A stretch of DNA of 64,000 bases from Serinus canaria. Its lineage: Eukaryota; Chordata; Aves; Passeriformes; Fringillidae. The notes beneath the pieces were generated by a model, which worked only from the letters and a program-made list of their open reading frames with translations, was not told where the DNA came from and made no database searches. This document shows positions 43,801 through 58,500 of the stretch, piece by piece. A program made the position numbers and the translations under genes. The stretch covers positions 90,622,990 to 90,686,989 of the forward strand of contig NC_066315.1 in NCBI RefSeq assembly GCF_022539315.1, written 5' to 3'. Positions within the stretch are counted from its first letter, which is position 1; the number at the start of each line of letters is the position of its first letter.

Positions 43801-46800
43801 TGTATGAACCTAAATGACATAGCCAGTTTGTATGAGAGAACTCCTGAGTCTTTTGTTGAGGCTGATTCTAGATTTCATTAGACAATATATTTGATTTAAA
43901 ACCAGGGGCAATGGCCAGAAAGTGAAACACAGGAGGTTCTCTCTGAACATCAGGAAACATATTTTCACTGTGAGGGTGACCCAGCACTGGCACAGATTGC
44001 CTAGGGAGATTTTGGAGTTCCATCCTTGGAAATATTAAAAAACCATTTGGACACAGCTCTGAGCTACTGGCTCAGGGTGGCCCTGCTTGAACATGGTGAG
44101 TTGGACAGGATGACCTTTAGAAGTCACTTCCAGCCTCAACATTTTTCTGTTTCTTTGATTTTGTGAACACTGTTCCAGTTTACACTCTTAATATTTTTGA
44201 TGTTTTCTTTACAAGTACAGGAGTTGGGAAGGGCTTTTTTTGGGGGGTAAGAAGGAAAGCTGAGACTAATAAGTACAGTTCTCTGTCAAAAAACCTGGCA
44301 GGAGCAGGATTCTTGTGTCTGATGCACAAGACCACAGGGGGCTCCAAACAACACTTTGATGGTTTCGCTAAATTATAGATCTCTGTTCTCCAAGACAAAA
44401 TAAAACAGTGCTTTCACAATTAAGTGTATCTGTATTGTATCCAGATCTCTGGCAAATGAAATCACTCTCGCTGCTCTGGCAGCTTCTCTCTGCTCATTCA
44501 TATTCCCTGTTTCCCTTTGGTTGTACATCTTCATTTCTACAACTACTGGAGAAAAATCGAGGTAGGAGGGCAGAAATTGTGTGTGCATCAGCAGGGGACT
44601 TTAAAACTGCTGGTGGTATTCAAGAGTTCACCAAAGATGACAATTTTCAACAATCTGTATAGCTTCCTACTTTCACAGAAGAGAAGTTGGAGGTGAGAGG
44701 TGAGCAAAAGTGAAGTTGATGGATAATTGCAATAAAGTTACACTTACTTGCCAAAGATAGAAGTGACCAAGTGTGGCAGAGTTTAGTGGGATCCCAAAGA
44801 CACACAAGATCTGTCATTTTGTTGGTGTGGCTTTCCCTCTGTCTGCAACAATTTTCACCCCAGAAGCAGCTTGCTCCAATTCTTTCTGAACTCTTTTGCT
44901 TTTAAAGCTGGCAGGAAAGTGTTTAGTTTGGGTTTTTTCTTCTTTTTTTTTTTAATACATATATCAGAGAACAGAGTAGAAATGAAGACCCAGCTGGCAT
45001 AGTGTGAATTTGCCAATCAAGCATGACTGTATCACTCACTTTTAAACTAGCTAGAGATGCTTCCAGACAGACAGAACTGCTCACATGTGGCTTTCTAGAT
45101 AAAAAATGGCATGTCATTTATCCCAGCAGTCAAAAAATAACAAAAACAACAAAAAGCCAAAACCAAACTCCATAAGGTTTATTTACAATCTATCTGGACT
45201 TGTTAAAAGATTTCACACTAAGGGCAAATCATGCCTGACAAATCTGGTGTCCTTCCACAATGGAGTTACAGCATTGGTGGATAAGGGAATAGCAACTGAC
45301 ACAGTCTATCAGGACTTGTGCAAAGCATTTGACTGCACACCATCCTTGTCAGTACACAGGAGAGACATATTTTGATGGATGGACCACTCAGCAGATAAGA
45401 AATTGGCTGGGTTGTCACATTCAAAGGGTTGCAGGCAATGGCTCAATGTCCAGTTGGAGTCCAGTGATGAGTGATGCTTTCAGGGTTGGTATTGGGACTG
45501 GTGCTGTTTAATGTCTTTGTTGGTGACAAGGACAGTGGCATTGAGGGCACCCTCAGCAAGTCTGGCAATGTCACCAAGCTGTGTGGTGTGACTGACACAA
45601 TGGGGGGAAGGGATGCCACCCAGAGGGACCTGGACAGGCTTGAGAGGTGCACCTGTGTGAACCTCATGAAGCTCAGAAGAGAGGGAGAAGGATTTGGGGG
45701 TGTTGGTTGATGAGAAGCTCAACCTGAGCCAGCAATGTGCACTTGCAGTCCAGAAAGCCAAACATGTTCTGGGCTGCATCAAAATTAGCATGGCCAGCAG
45801 ATTAAGGGAGGTGATGCTCCCTCACTACTCCATTCCTGTGAGAACCCACCTGGAATACTGTGGCCAGCTCTGGGGCCTCCAAGATAAGAAGGACGTGGAC
45901 ATGTTGAAGCAAGTACAGAAAAGAGACACAGAGATGATCAGAGGGTTGCAGCACCTCTTCTATGATGACAGGCTAAGAGAGTCAGAATAATTCAGCCTGA
46001 GGAAGAGAAGGCTCTAGGAAGATCTTACTGCAGCCTTCCAGCAGCTGAAAGGGGCCTACAGGAAAGCTGGAGAGGGTCTTGTTACAAGGGTTTGTATGGA
46101 TAGGACAAGGGGCAGCAACTTTAAACTGCAAGAGCATGTGGACGTCCCATCCCTGGAAGTGTTCAAGGCCAAGCTGGATGCGGCTTTGAGCCACCAGCTT
46201 CAGCAGAAGGTGTCCCTGCCCATGGCAGGAGGGTTAGAACTAGATGATAGTTTAAGGTCCCTTCCATCCCAAACCACTCTATGAGCCCAGCATACAGTTT
46301 GCCTGTCTAAGCGGAAAGACATGGGGAACTGGAACAGTTACAAATTCAGCTGGGAACTCCCTACAGCAGACTACCCACTGCCCTGGAAGAGGGATGTTTG
46401 ACCTGGGAGAAATAGTGTTACTGGAAAAATTTGTTCTGAGAGCTGTATCTGTGTGTTTTTTCATTGTTGTAGATGTGGAAGTGGCCACAAAGAACTGTGC
46501 AAGACTGTTAATAGAAAGGAGGTTCAGATTATACCAAAAAAATGGCTATATAATCTTGAGGACCGGAATAAAAGAAATGGGATGAAATGCAACAATGGAA
46601 AAGATGTGTTCATGCACTTAGACATTTATGAAAAGCATTATTATTATTATTATTATGGACTGTAAATGACAAATTCAAGGAGTAGCCTGTATTTGTCACT
46701 CACAGCATGACCTGAAACATCAGTGAGATTTGGTCATATAAAAAGCAGATTGGCTGTATTAGGAAAGTATTACAGGGGTTTTCTGAGGTCCCAGGATGAG

Positions 46801-49336
46801 GGAAGAGACGACACCGTTGACTCCATGTATCAGAAGGCTTTATTATTATATGATATATAAGATATAGAAACTATACTAAAAGAGTAAAGAGAAAGGTTTC
46901 ACTACAAGGCTAAGCTAAGAATAGAAAAGAATGTGTAAACTGAAGTCTTCTCAGCCCGAGACGGGCTGAACAGGTGAATTGTGATAGGCTCTTAATTGGA
47001 AACAGTCTGACGGGGCCAATCACAGATTTTCCCGTGGCATTCCACAGCAGCAGATAAGAATTGTTTAGTTTGTTCTGAGGCTTCTCAGCTCCCAGGAAAG
47101 GAAAAATCCCAAGTAAAGGATTTTTCATAAAATATGTTGGCAACAGGAAAGACAATTTTGGAAGAAATCAGGAGAGATTACCTCTATGACAGAGACTGGC
47201 AATAGTTTGTAAAAAGCTGTTACAAACTGCAGCTATGCTGAAGAAAGCTGAATCCAAACTTATCTAGTGCAGTAAAATCTGAGCTACAGAGGCTCTGTCT
47301 TACAGGGGGAGACTAATAAAATGTACTGATAGGTTAGACCAGCAAACAGTGGCTGTAACTACTGCCTATAAATGTACTACAGATTTAAATGCAAGGGAAA
47401 GAGAAATGACTAACTGGAACACTGGATGTCACAAGAACAAATGGATATGAACTAGGTTTTGAATGTGTTCAAGATGAGGGCTGTTCTGGTTCAGCCCTTC
47501 AGCAAGAGGCATAGGAAAACAGCATATTTCGTGTACAATGGATCTAGATGCGTTTCAGGGAAGGAGATAGACAGAGCATTTGCTCCTACAGCAGCAAAAT
47601 GCTACTTTCAAAACACTGCTGTCAGTCCCAAGACCCAAAGATCCCAAAGGTTCATCTGCTTAGCAGATCAGACCAGACAGCAGCATGCAAACCTAGAGAG
47701 CTTTGAACATCCTGGCCTGAGTACCTCAGCAGCCCAGTTCCATCAGCACCAGTTCCATTTGAGTTAATGTGCCCCACCTTACTGAGGAGCAGAGCTCTTC
47801 TCACATCTAGCATCACCAAGTAATTACAGAAGAACATTTATTTGGCTGAGGCAGCCAGTGCTGAACCCCCAATGCCAAAAGGAAATTGCTCTCTTAGTAA
47901 TACAGGACTTAATCTTCAATGCTGTATTCAAACGGACAACAACCTGACTTTAGATGTCTGATCACTGTGCCTCCCCAAAGCTTACTCCTGGATTTATGGC
48001 CTTGCTCTTGACTGCTCTGGTTAACAAACTGCTCAAAGGTCTCCTCACACAAGAGCTATACCTTAGTGCAAGCCAGATCTCCCCACACAAGCTCTACACT
48101 TTATGGCCCGTCAGCAGTGTGTAGCAGCAGAGAGATCAAGGAAAAAGGCAGGTTTTATTCCTGAGAAACAAATGGTTTGCACAGTGGATTAAAAAAACTT
48201 GCATGAAACGTGCCAACTGAGACAGGAAAAAAATCTTGTTGAATGTAAAGCATTGTCTTGTGTTTTCACTATATGAAAACAGTCACTGTGCCGTCAATTT
48301 ACACAAAGCTTTCAGCCACACAGATACATGCTGAGCATCTGTACTTATGATATGTGCCTGGTACCTTCTACCTGTGCAGTGCTTCTGACCTCTGAAGTGT
48401 CTCCATGTAAGGGACTGGAAAACCCGTAGATAGCAAAAGCACTCTGTTAAAAACTCACTGTCTTCACCATAAATATATTAATTGACTTGGACTGGTGCAA
48501 AAGCTCCTGCTATACATGCTGGGCTTCCATTCAGTAAAAATTAAACACAACCCTTAAAATTAATAGAAGAGGTTTTCTCTTTGCTTTCTTTCCCAACCCC
48601 ACTCACGCCGTCTTATTAGTGAATAATAAAAAAATCACCCCGGACAGTGACAAGCGCTGTGCGAGCGGTCCTCCTTCCTCGACGCCCCTGGGGACCCTCT
48701 CTGCTCCATTCACCCATCGGTGCTGTCCCCGCACGCCTGTCGCCTGTGCCCGCTACCAGCCCGGCCCGCCCGGGACCCCGCACCCGCTCCCTGCGGGGGC
48801 GGCCCCGCCGTGAGGGCGGGCGCTGCTGCCGACGCTCGCCCTGCCAGCCGAGCGAGGAGAAGCCCCTCACCTCCCCTCCGGTCCCGGGGGAGGGGGCTGC
48901 TATCACGTGTGCTTCCTCCCCCATCTCTCTCTCCCTCTCGCTCTCTCTCTCCCTCCTCCTCCTCCCCCTCCGCGGCGGCGGCGGCGGCGGCAGCAGCAGC
49001 CTCTCGGCTCCGCTCCCTTTGTTGCAGGCGGAGCGGCGGCGCTGCCGGGCGCCGCGCACAAAGGAGCGCGGCCGGGGCGAGGCGGCACCGCTGGGCGGAC
49101 GGGCGCGGACGGAGCGCGGCCCCGGCGGGGACAGCCCTGCCCGCGCCCCGGCGGCGGCGGCGGCGGCGGCAGCAGCGGGTCCGTGCGGCCGCTGCGGCGG
49201 GGATGCTGAAGGTGCGCTCCGGTGCAGCGGAGAAAGGAGGGTCCCGCCCGGGCGGCGCCGCGGGCTCCGGTTGATGCTGCGGGCCTGCCGCCGCCATCCC
49301 GCTGCCGCTGGCGCTACCCCCCGGCCGCCCCTCGCC

Positions 49337-49520
49337 ATGCTGGGAGAGAGCCCGGCCGCCGCCCGGCCGCTCCTGCGGGCGGGACCCCCGCTGGCGCTCT
49401 GCTACACCTCGGCCCTCCTGGTGCTCGCCCTCTCCGCGCTGCCCGCCGGTCGCGCCTCTCATCCCTTGCCCGGCTCCGAGTGCCAGGGCGGCGGCAAGGG
49501 GAAAGGCATCAACTGCTCAG
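49337..49520 (+). CDS. TMEFF1: TMEFF1 exon 1 (signal peptide and start of ectodomain)
   Basis: First coding exon of transmembrane protein with EGF-like and two follistatin-like domains 1, a type I membrane protein of mainly neural tissue. The 61 complete codons give MLGESPAAARPLLRAGPP, then a hydrophobic signal-peptide core (LALCYTSALLVLALSALP, about residues 19-36), a probable cleavage region at AGRAS, and a short linker with Cys49 that ends GGKGKGINCS. The core PPLALCYTSALL and the terminal GKGK-INCS closely match what I recall of vertebrate TMEFF1, including the exon break just after INCS. The exon ends CAG|GTAATG, a strong donor in phase 1. The ATG at 49337 was chosen because it has G at -3 and leaves a normal length before the hydrophobic core. 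An in-frame ATG at 49274 has T at -3 and would add 21 residues. The follistatin, EGF, transmembrane and cytoplasmic exons are not in this window. TMEFF2 is the only close alternative, but its first exon lacks the GGKGKxINCS end. Confidence 0.9.
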
Positions 49521-52500
49521 GTAATGCCCCGCCGACTCCCGCCCCGTGCCCACCCCTGCGGGCAGCCCACGCGTGCACGTGGAGGGAGGGCCGAGCGCGG
49601 CCCCCCCGCTCCGCCCGGCCCGGCCCGCCGTGCCGCTGCGGGCGGCGGAAAACAAAGGAGCGGCGCCCGCCCCGGCCCCGGGTGCTGCGAGCCGCCTCTC
49701 CGGCCGGCCGGGAGATGCCCCTCTCCGGGGCGCGGGGAGCCCCCTCTCCGAGGTCTCCCCGCTGAAGGGAAGGGCTTTGCCGCTGCGTCTCGGCTTTTGT
49801 TGCTCCCCGCCGCCCCCCGCCGCGGTGCCGGCAGGTGCGCGCCGGCCGCCCCGGGGCTGTCCGCATCCCGCCCCCTCCTCCGCCGTCCTCCCCTGCCGCT
49901 GCCCCGTGCCCGTCCTGCCGCTAGCAGGGGGTGCGAACCGGGTGGCAGCCGTGAGCGCAGCCCCTGATGGCTCGCACGGGCTGTTTCTTGGGTCTCACTC
50001 TTGCTGTGAGCAGCCCAGCCACCGGGTAGCCTCTCCGCCCGTCCGTCTGCCGGCTGTCGTAGAGATTCACTCTGGATGATGTGTAGGCAGCAAAATACCC
50101 CGCGATGTGCTCAGAATAAGCTTTCTTTTTTTTTTTCCTGCTTTGGTGGCATGACATACATAATATACATAATTATGTGCTGGTATGGTAAGGTTGCAAT
50201 GTGGTTTGTCATCACAGCAGCACGTTTTCTTAGATCTTGAGGGATATGATGGTTTTGAAGTAGAACAAAGTAAATACATACAATATAAAGTTTACAGGAT
50301 TTTAGAAAGATTTGTTTGTCTTCTAAAACTACTCTTTAGAAAAGGGAATTCTTTTTTTTTTCTCTGAAAAATGGCTGTGGATGCCTCCTCCTGCCTTTTA
50401 AAACGATAGGTTTATTGCACTGCACGACTCGCCAGCGAGAGCTGTACAAAGTGCCTTCTCCAAGGTGATGAAGGTTTCTCGCTCTGTGCGCAGAGCCCCC
50501 CGCTCCCATTGTCTTCAGCGGGATTGGGAGGCAATTTACACGTTGGAAGGAACTCTCAGTACCTTCCAGGGTTAGGTCCCCAAACTGTACGAGAGATTTC
50601 AAGAAATGAGTGAACGGAAGAGTGATCTTCCTGCCAATTACATTTTACAATACGGATAATGCTCCTAAAGCAGGCTATCAAATTCGCAGACCAGCAAACT
50701 GTGGCAAAATGGTCTTACAATACAATAAATCTGCTACACATTCTTGAAATGCTGCTCTTCATTTTACCCAGTTTAGATATACACTGTGTTACTGTGTGAC
50801 AGTACCACAACGCTACTGTTTTGCTGCTGCTGCCGCCTGACTTTTCGTTCTATTTGTACGAATATGATGGTTATTTTTAAAGAGAGGTTAATAGGTTAAT
50901 GTGTCACTGGCGTTAGCGGCTTACCCATCAGAGACATATGGGTCATTAGACCATGGCATGAGCATAAATCAGTGAGATTAAATATGGAAGGCGGCTGAAA
51001 TGTATGAGGAAGTTTCTAAGATGATGTGGAACGCAGGGATATCATTATTTAGAAACAGTCACAGAAAGAGGGCTTTCCAGCCTGCAATTAGAAAACCGTA
51101 TGCTATATTGAGGGCATTCAGCATGATTCGGTTCTACTAAAAATAGGCACAAGCAAATGTATGTGCTATATACATAATTGTGGCAGGCACTCTTTTCAGG
51201 GTAACTCCAAAAATATGGGAGGAAAATTTTGTTTTAAATGCAGTAGTCAGATTCTGCTGTGTGTTAACTGTTTCATGCAAAATGGCAGGGTTTCAGTACT
51301 CAACTTTATTTTGAAAGCACCAACGTCAACACACCATATCTGGGTCAGATTTTCCCCTCACTTACCTTTGCACAGCTTCATTAACTTTTACTGAAGGAGC
51401 TACTCCCTGAAAAAGATGAGTTTCCTGTATTTACACATGGGACCAGATGCTGGCATTAGCACCCTTCTCAGTGGACTGCTACGATGTACATTGCTGTTTA
51501 TACTGAAAGTTAAAGCTGAGAACACTACTACTACTTCTTCAAATGACTCGACTCTCTAAACTGCTTTCCATATTCAAAGAAGCAAAATGCTTCTCCTTTC
51601 TTCTGCTGTTTTGCAAGTTTAATATGTGCATCAGTCTGACCTGCTGCCCTAACAGGTTTTTTGCACTTCTTGAGATGGTTCCTGGGCTGGCGGCATTTTA
51701 TCATTGTTAGATTATATAGCTACCTTTATTTATTTGTTATTTCTTTTCAGAAATGCTGAAGTCCTCTCCTTTATTGGTTCAGAATATGCTGCTTAAGAAA
51801 GAGTTTGCTGTAACAAAAGAACATTACAAGGTGGACACAGGCAGACAACATGAACATTAAGATGGCCTTTTCAGCATTGATTCTGTTCCTTTGGCACATG
51901 CATTGCAGCTTGGCCTTTTGTTAAATTATGGTATAATTGCATCATCCCTGGCCAAAGGAAGAACATTTGATAAAGTGATTAGAGCAGGAAACAGAGAATT
52001 AAGACGTATCTGGAGTTAATTGAGAGTGTGGACTTGTGTGTGTTTGTTCATCTGTCAATCCATACATTGCTAAGCTTATGAAATAAAATAACCCCATTTT
52101 TCCCAGAATGGAGTAAAAACAAAATAGGTATTTCTTTCTGGAGAAGACAGTCCTAGGCTGGTGTTTTGGAGATGTTATATTATTCCCAGTGCTACCTGTA
52201 GTCTTCTTCCCTGACATTCCCAATACTCCCTGACTGTCCAAGGGCTGGTTGTGTGGTGCTGGGCTCAGGCTCTGGGGTAGCTGTGTCCTTAGTGAGGGGG
52301 CTGTGAACTACAGGGGCTTATTGGGCATCCTGTGTGTGAAGGAACAGGATGCCCAAGGAACAAGGTGTAGTTCCTTCCCGAGCTCCTAATCCAGTGGTGC
52401 TCTCCGGAGACACAGACTGTGCGTGGGCATTGCCAGTTTAGTTTCAGTGTTAGCCTGGTTCAGTCTCTGGTGTGAGATGTGCTCCGGTCACCTGTGGAGC

Positions 52501-55500
52501 CACAGGGGTTGTAGCTGGATCGCAACTGAACAAACGCTGCAGATGTGGGTGGAAGGTACACAGACTCAACGAGAGACACTGCTGAGTGCACTGGTAGGGG
52601 TGTGTGCACCTGGGATTTTAGTTAACAGGGATATGCTTGTGTTGTGAGCCTTTCAGTGCTGGTACCTCGTGTGATAAAATAGACCTGCTAGGGATGATTC
52701 TGTGCACCACCTCTGAGTCTCACAGACTGCGTGCTGCCCCTGCTTTTTTAAGATCCCTCTGAGTCAAGGGAGTAAAAATAAAGTTGTTTCAAGACAGACT
52801 GTTGAGGATTGAATGAGCATGATGAGATCCTCCTTAAATGTGAATATGGTGCATTTGTTTCCATTACTTTCTTAGATGCCTTCATGTCTGTCCTCCAGAT
52901 CCTGTAGCAGGAATCCCCCAGGGTTACTACGGATGGACACCTATTATGGTGCTGTTGTAGCTGTTTTTCCTTAGGAGAAGATGAGGTCTAAACCTACTCC
53001 TTTCTGGTATGTAACACTTGAGGTGAAGCCTTAAGATAATTAGTGAGTTGGCCAAAATGAGTTTTGAGTGCACTATTTCTCACTCTATTGTGTTGTCTGA
53101 AGCTTGGATCCGGGCTGTCCCTGCTGTAACAAGGGAGAGAGAGCACAAGCATGCAGCTCCCTTGGCCCAGTCCATGTGGCAGATGTGACCGTGGATTTTG
53201 GAGGATATAAACCTCAGGCACTGCTGGTCTCTGGAGCTCAGCCGTGGTTTCTGCCTGGGCTCAGTGGGGGCTCTGTGAACCAGAATGAGATGTGGCCTCA
53301 AGACTGGCTTTCATCTGTGCTTATCAGCTAGAACAGACATATCCTTTGTGCTTTTTGATCAAATTAAGTGGATGAGGGGTTTTGTTTGCTATATCATTCT
53401 AAGTTACACAGAGCAAAACCAATTTGTGCTAAAGATATGCAGCCTTGTTGGTGAGAGCATTAAGAGCAAGGGATGTAAGAGAGATACAGGTCAGGTAAAT
53501 TATGGTATTTTAAGAATTACATGTTGTTTTGTGTTTGCATAGTTCCACTTGATCTGAAATGGTAGACGGGACTAGAATAATTGGTTATTTTATCTAAGAT
53601 ACTATGAGTTATGTTCCTGCAAATGAATTATAACAGTCAAGCCAAATAAAATGTGATATGTGTTTGTGCCAACTGAACTTCTGAAGTAAATGATCTAAAC
53701 TCAGTCAGGTTACATGTCACTTTGAGAAGCTATCATAAAGCATGAATATAAATCAACTACATGTAAAAAGTAAAAGCAATTATTAAAAAGAGAAATTAAA
53801 ACTCGGACAGTAGCATGCATTTATTTATTTCCCTTTAGTGTAATTGCCTAGACATGAAGTGTCCTTGCCATAAAGATTCTTATGCTGATTAAAGTGCCAA
53901 AAGGTAATTAAAGTAGAATTGAAAGTGTCAGAATAGCAGAAAATCATCTTGTAACAGGTGTCACTCCATCACTGTCACTAGTGGGAACTGGTAGTGTGAT
54001 GGAGCAATTGAGGCTTGACTGAGGGGATCGGATTGAATCCAATTTCTTTACTGGAATTTTGAAAAGAGGAAAAAGAAGCTGTGTTTGTTATGGAAAATAT
54101 TGCTGAGGAAGCATTCTGTCTGTACCAAGATCCCTCGGATAATTCCTGTTAAGGGGAGAACAGGAAGTCTGGTCGTTTTCTTCCTGTTGATGTAAGGATA
54201 AATATTTGATGCTTATATCTTGTCAGTTTTCTTCTGGAGTTGACAGTAGACTGGATAAAGGGGAGAGTTGATGTTTACTTGGACTAGAAAAAAAAAGAAG
54301 TTGTGGCCAAGAACTTTGGATAGAGAGGTAAAAATGCAGAGATTCTGACCGATATTGACAGGAGACTGAACCCTTTTCCCGGAAAGAGATCATTACATTC
54401 CACCATAGATCCATCCCCTGAAAGCACTTGTGTCTTTTCCAGCCTGTGATCAGACTTTGGGGAGTGTCCCCAAAGCAGACAGTGGCAATAGTTCCCTGGA
54501 TAACAGTAGCTGTAACATTTGTGGAAGGAGGAATGCTGAGCATCAGGAATGTTGAAAAAGGATCTGTTCTTCTGACTCGAGACTCCTGCATGTCCTCCTC
54601 CTCACTGAGTCCTCACAGGTGCTGTGGAACAAGAGTGGAGATGGGGGACATGTTGGTATTACTGAGGTGGAAGTCTGTCTTTTTCTAAACTGACTGTAAT
54701 GCTCAGCAGAACCAAAGACCAAGCAGAAGTACTCTTTGAAAAATTGTTCTATCCCAAAACCAGCTTTTGATAATAAGAAAATTATAATTAAATACTATGC
54801 TGGAAACTAAACAGTCCCTTCTAATAGTCCCATGTAGTTTATTCCTGGATTATCTTGAAATTCTAACGATTTAGAATACAGAGAAATAGAGGAAGAAAAA
54901 GAGAGAGTTTAGGGGAGTGGAGCTGTATTTTGTGGAACTCCTGAGTGTGTAAGGAAGAGCTTTTTTCAATAAATCAGTTGATTATAAATTTTACTTTATT
55001 AAACCATTTCTTGGTCTTCTTTGTATGATATTTTTCTTCCACAAAAGGATAAGAAGTTAGAGACAAAATCTGATTAGGAGTAAGCTCAGCAGTCAAAACT
55101 GTGATCTGATGAAATTAAAGTTTCCTGGAGAACTTGAAATCTGTTTATTTGTCTTGATGAACAGCTACAATGTGTCTTTGGTTCTAATTTAGTTCACAGA
55201 TGGCTTCAGGGGGATGTGAAAGCAGAATTATTTAATCTTGTATTATTAGGACAGTATCTAGTGGATCCATTAGTTGCCATTAGGTATCTAGGATTTATGG
55301 GTCATATGTTTTACTATTTGTTTATTTATTTTAAAGGAGAAAAAATTCCTGGTCTTTTTTTTTTTTTTTTCTTCAAGACTCTTGCCCAGGAACTTCTGTG
55401 TTCTGTGGAGCAAGATGCCAGTGACAGTCTTTGCCACAAGAGTACCTGAAAGACTTCAGTTCTCCCTGACCCGGTTACATCCCCAGACCTGGCTGGCTGG

Positions 55501-58500
55501 GAGCTGGTAGACAGATCAGGCTCTGCATGCATTTGCATATCTATTGATGTGAATTTCTCCATTTAGGAGAGCAATTTAATGTAACACTGATATCAGTGTT
55601 CAATTTCTTTTAAGTTGCTCTAAAACTGCCTCACTGGTCATAGTGGGGTTTGTGAGGAGGCAGTGTTTGACTAGCAAATCGGGATTTATTTTAGGATAAT
55701 TTAAATTCTCATTACAGCAGACAATATTTAAGAACTGAAAAGGCAGGACTTTTCTGATAGTAGATTATGTGGTACAGAAACAGCGTTTAAAGGATCTGGT
55801 TTGGAGTAAAACTAAACCCCTGTAATGCCTCTCTTTTGATTTGGTATTATAAAAATAAATTTAGTTGCAGTTACAGTCTTGAAACACCCACATTATATAA
55901 CTATCTTCAAGCTGGCAGGATCCTCATGCATGGCTCAAAAAGAGTGTTAATTAGGACCAGCAGGAAAACATGTCAAAATTAAAGGGAAGAAAATCTGGAA
56001 CAAGACAAAACTGTCAGTAATTTTTCTGAAGTGATCTAACTTGTCTTGGTAGGTGCTGGGTCTTCTCCACCTTTTCCTACCAGGCTGAGACCTGAGTTTT
56101 GCTCCTTTGTCTCTCAAATAGGAGCAAAACTCTCTGTACCTTTGTAAGATGCATAGACAGAGAGAGCAGCCGAAGAAGAGAACAGGTACAATGGTGACAA
56201 ACTGACAAAAGGCTGTTCAGGACACGAAATGGCTCTTCTCAGGTCCTGTCTGGAGGCCAAAACCTCCTGAAATCTGTCTCTGCCTGGCTGCAGAGCTGTA
56301 GGCAGCCTCATTCCAGCTGCCTGGCTTGCTGGCAGGCAACAGCCGTGTTGCTGTAGGAAAGGCCCTGGGGCATCTCCTGTGCCTAACATGAGTCTCATGG
56401 GATCCATGTGGAAGCAGATGGGGTGAATGGGGGCAGTCAGGCAAGCCAGGAGTTGGAGCTGTGCAAACTCTGGGTAATCTACCCTCGATGGCCACACTGT
56501 GTTGGGGGGAACACAAAATGCACGCCTTTAGGGCCTCCACCTGCTTTATCCCAGATTCAGCCCTACTGCTCCTGCCCAGCCCCAGGAGTCTGACACATGC
56601 CAGGGCTCACCTGTGGCTGACACAAAAATGCTGCTTTAGGAAGTGTTTTAAGCAATCTCAGTTAGTAACTGCTGAGAGCCCTGCAGGTGGTGAGGGAGGA
56701 AGGGACACAGCCCCCCATGAAAACGTGCTGTCACATCTGCTGGTCTGGGGCTGTAGGAAACCTCCTGTAAACACACATATTTCAGCAGGGGTGACAAAGT
56801 GTCCTGGTCCTTAAGCCTGAAGTGTATGGAGGAGTTTGTTGTACCTCACAAGAGATTTACTTGCTTTCTTTCCTATTCACAGACACTTCACATATGACTA
56901 CAAAGGATGAGTGTTTGGATAAACACCATTTGCAGAAGTGGCTCTATTTTCTCTGAAATTTTGAACTGAACAACATTCTTAGCCAGAGGAACACAAAAGC
57001 TTGAGAGATGGGATAGTTAAAGGTGTTCGTGCATGTGCCTGAAGTGTTCAGAATAGTCTGGGCATTCAAAATGAATGAGTGCCTTTGAAAATTCAAGTTT
57101 TAATCCGTAAGGGTGTCCATAAAACACAAGAACAAGCTATAAAATCTTTAGCTGGTTGGTATAGACAGCTAAAACAGAACTTTCAACAGGTATTTCCATA
57201 GAAAATTTCTTAAAAAATTGTGTCTAGATAGCAGTTTGTTGCTTTAAAAATTCAGGGAAGCACTGATCTAATGAAATGTTTACATTTTGCTAATTAGTAT
57301 TGACTCTGATTGTGTGCTGCCTCTGCCTGATCCCTCTGGGAGAGACAGAGGTCAGTGTGTTGTGCCAAATGGGTTCTCCCGAGCAGCAAAGAGCAGCAAA
57401 GATCCCTAGACTGAAGAAAGGGGTGCCCTGTCCCCTCCCTGAGCGATATTGCCACGTGCAGTGGGCAGATGAATGGTTCTTTTCCTGAAGCACCACCTCT
57501 CTCTCCCAGAGCTTTTTCTTCATCCCTCACCTCTCCCAGAATTTTGCTGAGACAATTCTGTGAGGCAGAGTTCTTTCTTGCTGTCTTGATTGGAAGTATA
57601 ATTTTATGGAAGCATCATTTCAAGGTTATAAAAGTGAAAATAAAATAGGCAGGCTCCTGTTAGGTTATGGAATTGTTTTCTCATATAAAACATGGGGTTG
57701 GGAAGGCAATTTATTTCATTGCGTTTCTCCTCTGTTTTAACTGCAAAGGATGTCCTTTTCTTCACTTGTGCAGGTGTTTACACCTACAAAGGATCTCTTT
57801 GTGAAAATGGTTAAATGTGTTTAAATGTGCGAAACTGTTTCTGCTCTGTAAGAAATACTCTTTTTCATGTCAGAAGCAAGTGGATATGGTAGGGATGAAA
57901 GAAAAATTTTGGCTAAAGACCACAAAGAACAGATACTTTTTTTTTTCCTCTGCTCTTTGTTAAAACCTGTGTCTGTAATATGGAACAGTTATCCAGGTGA
58001 GAGAACACAATCTCCACATTTGCAAGTGATATTCATGCTGCTGACTGAACAAACAAAGAGAATCACTGGAATCAGGCTCCGAATTTGAGTGTTTTGGGTG
58101 ATTTATCTACCAGATGGTAAATGCAGTCCAATGTAAAAAATTAGTCTGGGAGCAGGGAATCAATCATTCAGCACACTGATCAGCAAAGGGATTTGGGTGT
58201 TATAGCAGAAAAATTAATGAGCTGGCAATCCACTGCAGAGCAGCATTAAAACAAAAGATACTACACCATAATAAAAGAGTCCTCACCCAGAAGACAAAAG
58301 AGATGAACATCCTGCTTTGTTAGACACTTGATAAATGTAATCTAAAGCGGTGTGTTATATACCAAGCCCCTTATATTATTCAACCATAATGGCTCAAAAA
58401 TTCAGTATCAAAATCTGGAGATCAGGGTTAATTTGGAAAAGTGAAGCTTTTCACTGCTTTCACAGTTCTTTTGCAAATACATAGGTTTTTCTGTCACAGG